The notes under the pieces were generated by a model, which had not been told where the DNA came from, searched no databases, and saw only the letters and a program-made list of their open reading frames with translations. The translations under genes and the position numbers were made by a program. DNA of 64,000 nucleotides from Cardiobacterium sp. Marseille-Q4385 (GTDB lineage Bacteria > Pseudomonadota > Gammaproteobacteria > Cardiobacteriales > Cardiobacteriaceae), in the NCBI RefSeq assembly GCF_916618745.1, contig NZ_OU745373.1, positions 1,750,501-1,814,500 on the forward strand. Direction: 5' to 3'. Shown piece by piece: positions 59,210-64,000 of the stretch. Position 1 is the stretch's first letter, and each line of letters starts with the position of its first letter.

Positions 59210-59974
59210 TTATTTTTTCAGGAAAGCGGCAACGACTGCCACGAGGGTCATCAGGAACATGACCCATTTGAGGGTTTTTGGCTGGACTTTGACGGCAAGG
59301 CGCACGCCGTAATGGGCGCCAATCATGTTGCCGGCAGCGAGGACGATGCCCGGCAGCCATTCGACTTGACCGCGCGCGACGAAGATGACGAGGGCGGGCA
59401 GGGTGAAGAAGAGGGTACAGGCGAGTTTCAGGGCGCTGGAACGGACGATGTCGTAACGCAGGCAGCCGGCAATGGCGGTAATCAGCACGAAGCCGACGCC
59501 TGCTTGCACGAAACCACCATAGACGCCGCCGAGCCACAACCAGAACCAGGCGCGCGGGCCGCTTTCTTTGACGGTGAGCGGTACGGTACCGGCCGGCGGC
59601 ATGACCACGGATGGCACGAAAAGCATGATGCCGGCCATGGCCAGCATGGTGCCGAGCAGGAGCGGCTTGATCAGGTCGTGCGGGGCAAAGGCGGCAATGA
59701 TGGAGCCGCAGATACCACCAATGATGGTTGGGGCAAGGATACCAGGCAGGTCGTGCGTCGGCAGTTTGCCTGCGCGGTAAAAGCCACGCACGCCAATGAT
59801 GCTTTGCAGGATGATACCGATGCGGTTGGTAGCATTCGCCACTTGCGGCGGGAAGCCCATCATCATCATGGCCGGCAGGATGATATTGGAGCCGCCGCCC
59901 GCCATGACGTTGATAACACCGCAGATAACGCCGAGAACGGCAAGCAGCAGGTAATGCCAGAGTTCCAGTGTCAT
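59210..59974 (-). CDS. Sulfite exporter TauE/SafE family permease
   Basis: A 254-residue protein with about eight membrane segments. GVICGVINVMAGGGSNIILP is the first family repeat motif and LWLGGVYGGFVQAGVGFVL the second. The family exports sulfite, sulfoacetate or related organosulfur anions. Substrate not predictable. It lies 2 bases after the FtsN-like gene. Confidence 0.9.
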   Translation of the reverse strand: MTLELWHYLLLAVLGVICGVINVMAGGGSNIILPAMMMMGFPPQVANATNRIGIILQSIIGVRGFYRAGKLPTHDLPGILAPTIIGGICGSIIAAFAPHDLIKPLLLGTMLAMAGIMLFVPSVVMPPAGTVPLTVKESGPRAWFWLWLGGVYGGFVQAGVGFVLITAIAGCLRYDIVRSSALKLACTLFFTLPALVIFVARGQVEWLPGIVLAAGNMIGAHYGVRLAVKVQPKTLKWVMFLMTLVAVVAAFLKK

Positions 59975-59976
59975 CG

Positions 59977-61017
59977 TTATTTGCCGTCGGTGCCGCTGTT
60001 AAAGGTTTTCAGTTGGGCGGCCTGTCCGTCCGCTTTCAGTTTGGCCTGGATGTTGGTAGCCTGGCTTTCGCTGGCGTAAGGGCCGATTTGTACGAGGTAG
60101 AGCTTGTTGCTGTCGCTTGGCGGACGGATGTCCACCGGTAAGCCACGTTGAGCCATTTTGGCGCGCAGTTGTTCCGCTTGTGCCTTGTTTTTAAAAGCGC
60201 CGACCTGGATGCGATAATTTGTCCGCTTGCCGGTAACAGGCTGGGCTTTTTTAGCGTCTTTGTCTTTGCTGTTTGTGGCGGTTTCCTTGCTGTCCTTGGC
60301 GACAGGTTTGCCGTCTGTTTTCGCACTGGTTTTGCCGACGGGTTCTGGCGGAGCAGTCAGACGACTGTTGGCGGGTTGTTTGTTCTCCGTTTTGGCTATT
60401 TTGGCTGCCGGTTCGGCTTTTGCCGGTTTGGCGTCTGTTTTAGCAGCGGTGTCGGTTTTGCCGGACTTGCTGTCCGCTTTAGCAGTGGCTTTGCCGCCAG
60501 GCTCTGGCGGTGCGGTCAGGCGTTCAGCGGCGGTTTTTTTTACCGGTTTTGCGGGTTCTGTCAGTGTTTTCGCCACTTTGCCTGCTGCTGCGGGCTTGGC
60601 GGCAGGTGCTTCGGTCAGTTTTTCGGCAGCGGTCTTTTTCGTCGGTTTGGTTTTAGTGACGGTTTCCGGTTGTGTCTTGACCGGTCTGAGGCTAACGGCT
60701 TCCGGCACAGGGAGCGGCGGTGGCGGAGGAGCCAAGCGAACTTCGTTGCTACGTTTTTGCAGTTCGTCGTAGAAGGAATATTTGGGCTCGCCGCTGCGGT
60801 TGACGGGACGGGCGGCACCGATGGATGGGCGCGGTTGGGTGGCTTTGCCCAGTGGCGATTGGGCACGCGCAGTGGTAGTGTCGTGGCCGTCTTTTTGTCC
60901 AAACATGTTGCCAAGGACGAAGCCGAAGACGATGAGCACGACGGCCATCATCGATCCACCGAGCAGGCGGGCAGCGATATAGTTGTCCTTGGTTTGGTTT
61001 TTGCGCTTTCTGGCCAT
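59977..61017 (-). CDS. FtsN-like cell-division protein with SPOR domain
   Basis: A 346-residue protein with a basic N-terminus, one membrane segment (about 18-40), the short helix KYSFYDELQKRSNEV that resembles the essential FtsN segment, then a long Lys/Ala/Thr-rich linker with repeated LTAPPEP-type motifs at about 165 and 225, and a C-terminal SPOR domain (about 268-346: RTNYRIQVGAFKNKAQAEQL). Its start codon shares one base with the argS stop (TAATG). The argS-ftsN order is common in gammaproteobacteria. It should activate septal peptidoglycan synthesis. Confidence 0.85.
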   Translation of the reverse strand: MARKRKNQTKDNYIAARLLGGSMMAVVLIVFGFVLGNMFGQKDGHDTTTARAQSPLGKATQPRPSIGAARPVNRSGEPKYSFYDELQKRSNEVRLAPPPPPLPVPEAVSLRPVKTQPETVTKTKPTKKTAAEKLTEAPAAKPAAAGKVAKTLTEPAKPVKKTAAERLTAPPEPGGKATAKADSKSGKTDTAAKTDAKPAKAEPAAKIAKTENKQPANSRLTAPPEPVGKTSAKTDGKPVAKDSKETATNSKDKDAKKAQPVTGKRTNYRIQVGAFKNKAQAEQLRAKMAQRGLPVDIRPPSDSNKLYLVQIGPYASESQATNIQAKLKADGQAAQLKTFNSGTDGK

Positions 61018-62795
61018 TACATCCTTTCCTTGGCGGCAACGCCGATGATGTCGAGACCGTTACGCAGCACTTGGCGCACGGCGTGGGTGAGCAGCAGGCG
61101 GGCGTCGCGTACGGCAGGGTCGTCGTGCAGGACTTTGTGCCCGGCGTCGTAGTATTGGTGCCAAGCTCCTGCGAGTTCTTTCAGGTAGTTGACGACGAGA
61201 TGCCCTGCCATTTGGCTGCCGGCAGCAGCGATGGTGTCCGGGTAGCGGGCGAGTTCGCGCAACAGCGCTTTTTCGGCCGGCTCAGCGAGGCGTTCCCGCT
61301 CGGCAAGTGCTGCCTGCGGATCGAAGGTGAGCCCCGCTTCTGCGGCGCGTTCGAGGACGCGGCTGGTGCGCGCATGCGCGTACTGGACGTAGTAGTAGGG
61401 GTTATCCTTGCTGTGCGAGACGGCGAGGTCAAGATCGAAATCCAGATGTTGTTCCGGGCGGCGCATGACGTAGAAGAAGCGCGCAGCGTCCGAACCGACT
61501 TGTGCACGCAGGTCGCGCAAGGTGACGAACTGTCCGCTGCGGGTGGACATCTGCATTTTTGCCCCGTCTTTGTAGAGCACGGCAAACTGCACCAGGGCGA
61601 TGGTGAGTTTGTCCGGTTCCAAACCGAGGGCAGCAAGCGAGGCACGGACACGCGCCATGTAACCATGGTGATCGGCGCCGAAGATATCGATCATGTGGTC
61701 ATAGCCGCGCTCGTATTTATCGTAGTGGTAGGCGATATCGGACGCGAAGTAGGTGGTTACGCCGTTCTCACGACGCACGACGCGGTCTTTTTCGTCGCCG
61801 AAGTCGCTGGCACGGAACCACAGGGCGCCGTCTTTTTCGTAGAGGTAGCCACGTGCGCGCAGCACGTCCAGCATTTCCGCGATGCGTCCGCTGGTGACGA
61901 GGGAATGTTCGGAAAACCAGCGGTCAAAGCGTACGCCGAATTGCAGCAGGTCTTCGCGGATGTCGGCAACTTCGGCATCAAGTCCGGCTTCGAACACGAT
62001 GCGGTAATCCGTTTCGCCCAATGTTGCTTTCAGCGCGGCAATGGCGGCGTCAATCCAGGCGTCGCGTTCGCCGTTGTCCACCGCTTCTGCCGTCCATGTA
62101 TCAGGGTGTGGCGGCACCCAATTTTCCGGGGTGCGGTAGAGCGCTTCGCCCTGTTGAGCGTAGAGTTCGCGGGCGATGTCGATAACGTAGTCGCCCTGGT
62201 AGATGCCCTGTGGCAGGGCATAGTTGCCACCGCAGTGCTGCATGTAGCGCCAATAGACAGACAGGGCGAGGATATCCATCTGCCGCCCGGCGTCGTTGAC
62301 GTAGTATTCGTTGTCCACCTGATGCCCGTTGGCACGCAGGATGTTGGCCAGCGTCGCGCCATAAGCAGCACCGCGTCCGTGGCCGACGTGCAATGGTCCG
62401 GTCGGGTTGGCCGAGACGAATTCCAGCAGGATTTTTTGCGGGTTTTCCGCCTGATGGCGGCCGAAGTTTTCGCCTTCTTTGACGATGTTGACCAACACGG
62501 CGCTGTCATGACCGCCGCCGAGACGTATGTTAATGAATCCCGGTCCGGCGACTTCCAGTGCAGCGATGCCCGCGTCCTGTGGCATGGCGGCAACGATGGC
62601 GTCTGCGAGTTGACGCGGGTTGCTCTTGAAAATTTTGGCGTTTTGCAGGGCAACGTTGCTGGCAAAATCCCCATGATCAGGATTTTTGCAGCGTTCCAGT
62701 TCCTTTGGTAAATCAAGTAGTTCTGCGTCAATGGCGCGCTCATGCGCAACCGCTTGCAGGGCGCTGGTCAGTCCCGACAGGATGAGGTCTTTCAC
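61017..62795 (-). CDS. argS: Arginyl-tRNA synthetase
   Basis: A 592-residue class I synthetase. An N-terminal tRNA-recognition domain, the HIGH-type motif in SANPTGPLHVGHGRGAAYG, KMQMSTRSGQFVTL in the KMSKS region and the DALR anticodon-binding domain (YVQYAHARTSRVLERAAEAG) are in order. First gene of the long minus-strand run. The 275-bp spacer 62796-63070 separates it from the divergent malQ. Confidence 0.97.
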   Translation of the reverse strand: MKDLILSGLTSALQAVAHERAIDAELLDLPKELERCKNPDHGDFASNVALQNAKIFKSNPRQLADAIVAAMPQDAGIAALEVAGPGFINIRLGGGHDSAVLVNIVKEGENFGRHQAENPQKILLEFVSANPTGPLHVGHGRGAAYGATLANILRANGHQVDNEYYVNDAGRQMDILALSVYWRYMQHCGGNYALPQGIYQGDYVIDIARELYAQQGEALYRTPENWVPPHPDTWTAEAVDNGERDAWIDAAIAALKATLGETDYRIVFEAGLDAEVADIREDLLQFGVRFDRWFSEHSLVTSGRIAEMLDVLRARGYLYEKDGALWFRASDFGDEKDRVVRRENGVTTYFASDIAYHYDKYERGYDHMIDIFGADHHGYMARVRASLAALGLEPDKLTIALVQFAVLYKDGAKMQMSTRSGQFVTLRDLRAQVGSDAARFFYVMRRPEQHLDFDLDLAVSHSKDNPYYYVQYAHARTSRVLERAAEAGLTFDPQAALAERERLAEPAEKALLRELARYPDTIAAAGSQMAGHLVVNYLKELAGAWHQYYDAGHKVLHDDPAVRDARLLLTHAVRQVLRNGLDIIGVAAKERM

Positions 62796-62927
62796 GGTAT
62801 TTCTCTTCTCGCGATGGGTGAGTTGGACATTATGAGGGCAATTATTCTAGCGGCTTAACATTTCATTGCCAAATGCTTTTGCTGGTGTACATGTTCTTAA
62901 ATAACAGGCGGGTAGCAGTGTTTTCGC

Positions 62928-62990
62928 ACAAAAAAACACGTTAGCTTGGGGATTTAATTGTTGATAAAACAATGTCGTGTGTTTTTTTGT
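62928..62990. repeat. Nested AT-rich inverted repeats between argS and malQ
   Basis: ACAAAAAAACAC (62928-62939) pairs with GTGTTTTTTTGT (62979-62990). Inside, ATTGTT-GATAA-AACAAT (62957-62973) forms a second dyad. Both lie upstream of the malQ promoter and in the argS leader region. Confidence 0.7.
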
Positions 62991-62996
62991 TAGACA

Positions 62997-63024
62997 TTGC
63001 ATACGGATGTGTTATTTTTACATT
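62997..63024 (+). promoter_or_regulatory. Predicted promoter of malQ
   Basis: TTGCAT at 62997-63002, 16-bp spacer and TACATT at 63019-63024, about 47 bp before the malQ start. Confidence 0.5.
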
Positions 63025-63070
63025 ATGTGAAATTAACACGACCGTTAGAGAAGACGGCCAGGAGCGCGTC

Positions 63071-64000
63071 ATGAACAGCGAACAGTTCAGGTTGCTGGGA
63101 ATTGAAACGGATTACTTTGCCGCAGACGGCAGTTTTGTGCGCGTTTCTGATGAAGTGTTGTCCTCGCTGGCAGCTATCCTTACCGCTCCCGGACAGCACC
63201 TCTCCACGAGTGTGCATTTCGACGAAGTATTCACGGTGTTGCCAGAAATGGTGGCATTGCTACCGATTGGCGGGCTGTTGCCACGCGTGGCAGCGGTCTT
63301 CCTTTTGAATGAACACGGGCAGAGTATTCCCTGTTCGTCCATCATGATGGAGGGTGGACGCATTGAGCTGCCGCCACTGCCCAGCGGCTATTACTCGCTG
63401 GAACTGCACAGCGCACACCAAATGCGGCGTTGCCTGCTGATCGTTGCTCCGCATTCCGTGTACCAGCCGGCGGCATTACGGCGCGGCGAGCGGTTGAGTG
63501 GAATCAATGTGCAGCTGTACAGTCTGCGTTCACAGCACAACTGGGGCATTGGAGATTTCGGGGATTTACGCCGCTTGGTGGCCGATTTCACCACCGATGG
63601 CATCGATTTCATCGGTATCAACCCGCTGCATGCCCTCTTTACCACCCATCCTAATTGGGCGAGCCCATACAGCCCCTCTTCACGGCGTTGGCTGAACCCT
63701 ATCTATCTCGACATTGACGACATGCGGCTCTTCCACATCTCGCCTTCGGCGCAGGCGTGGTACAACGAAGCTGCGACACAGAAGCAACTAGCCGAACTAC
63801 GGGCCGCCGAATGGGTGGATTATGCGCAGGTGTTGCCTTTCAAGCTGCGCGCGCTATATCTCGTCTTCCGCGACTTCTGTGATAGCGATGACCCTATCTT
63901 TGCCGCCGCACGCGAAGCTTTTGCCAAATTCGTCGAAGAACAGGGGCGCGAGTTGCGTCTCTACGGCACCTTTGAAGCGCTGGATCACTACTTCTACGCG
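63071..64000 (+). CDS. malQ: 4-alpha-glucanotransferase (amylomaltase), 3' end outside the window
   Basis: The first 310 codons of the gene, with an AGGAG ribosome site. After an N-terminal extension of about 135 residues, as in the long bacterial MalQ type, the GH77 domain begins: GINVQLYSLRSQHNWGIGDFGDL, INPLHALF and NWASPYSPSSRRWLNPIYLDI. The active-site Asp and Glu would lie beyond the edge. It transfers maltodextrin segments between glucans. Confidence 0.93.
   Translation, partial: MNSEQFRLLGIETDYFAADGSFVRVSDEVLSSLAAILTAPGQHLSTSVHFDEVFTVLPEMVALLPIGGLLPRVAAVFLLNEHGQSIPCSSIMMEGGRIELPPLPSGYYSLELHSAHQMRRCLLIVAPHSVYQPAALRRGERLSGINVQLYSLRSQHNWGIGDFGDLRRLVADFTTDGIDFIGINPLHALFTTHPNWASPYSPSSRRWLNPIYLDIDDMRLFHISPSAQAWYNEAATQKQLAELRAAEWVDYAQVLPFKLRALYLVFRDFCDSDDPIFAAAREAFAKFVEEQGRELRLYGTFEALDHYFYA

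Noticed and set aside
61071..62711. 546-codon plus-strand ORF
   Set aside because: Antisense shadow of argS.

Overview
The window reads as one continuous stretch of a GC-rich (about 60%) gammaproteobacterial chromosome. Gene order accD-folC-SPOR-cvpA-metZ beside trpBA/trpF resembles Pseudomonas (where purF lies between cvpA and metZ), and argS is followed by an ftsN-like gene as in many gammaproteobacteria. A class I copper nitrite reductase, CcoG/FixH, Gcr and a repeat resembling the neisserial Correia element suggest a host-associated, microaerobic or denitrifying bacterium. A Cardiobacterium-like organism would fit, but that name is inference only. No tRNA, rRNA, CRISPR array or prophage was seen.

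Layout. 1-8 kb: C-terminal part of a bacterial alpha-2-macroglobulin, an array of fourteen 25-bp repeats, metY, a periplasmic FKBP isomerase, a HEAGH protein coupled to a universal stress protein. 8-14.4 kb: a TetR regulator divergent from a three-gene RND efflux operon, with a two-site operator between them. 15-22.3 kb: the left half of an aryl polyene (APE) pigment cluster on the minus strand (chain-length factor, acyltransferase, two ACPs, membrane protein, fused AMP-ligase/dehydratase, glycosyltransferase, acyltransferase, thioesterase). A REP-associated transposase (RAYT) sits inside it, and a Correia-like miniature element lies just beyond its last gene. 22.4-28.4 kb: gcr, nirK behind an FNR-type promoter, a candidate CsrA-titrating small RNA, ccoG-fixH. 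28.5-35.3 kb: a DUF1963 protein with a large repeat-bearing insertion, anmK, a repetitive lipoprotein, a PEP-utilising enzyme.

35.4-44.6 kb: 6S RNA, two secreted proteins of unknown function, a formate/nitrite-type channel, ridA, an operon of Sco, TlpA-like thioredoxin and a beta-propeller-like exported protein, a small exported protein and a Sel1-like protein. 44.6-51.7 kb: a repeat-rich spacer with a possible antitoxin fragment, mfd, hemN, metZ. 51.7-62.8 kb: twelve tightly packed minus-strand genes from argS to cvpA that look like one long operon. The right end holds the first 310 codons of malQ.

Themes. Several genes concern low-oxygen respiration and copper (nirK, ccoG, fixH, sco, hemN). 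The intergenic regions carry several small repeat families: a 25-bp family at eight or more places, a Correia-like element and a half copy, and RAYT-associated REPs. The most notable items are the interrupted APE cluster, the candidate CsrA-binding RNA, the interrupted DUF1963 protein and the 25-bp repeat family.
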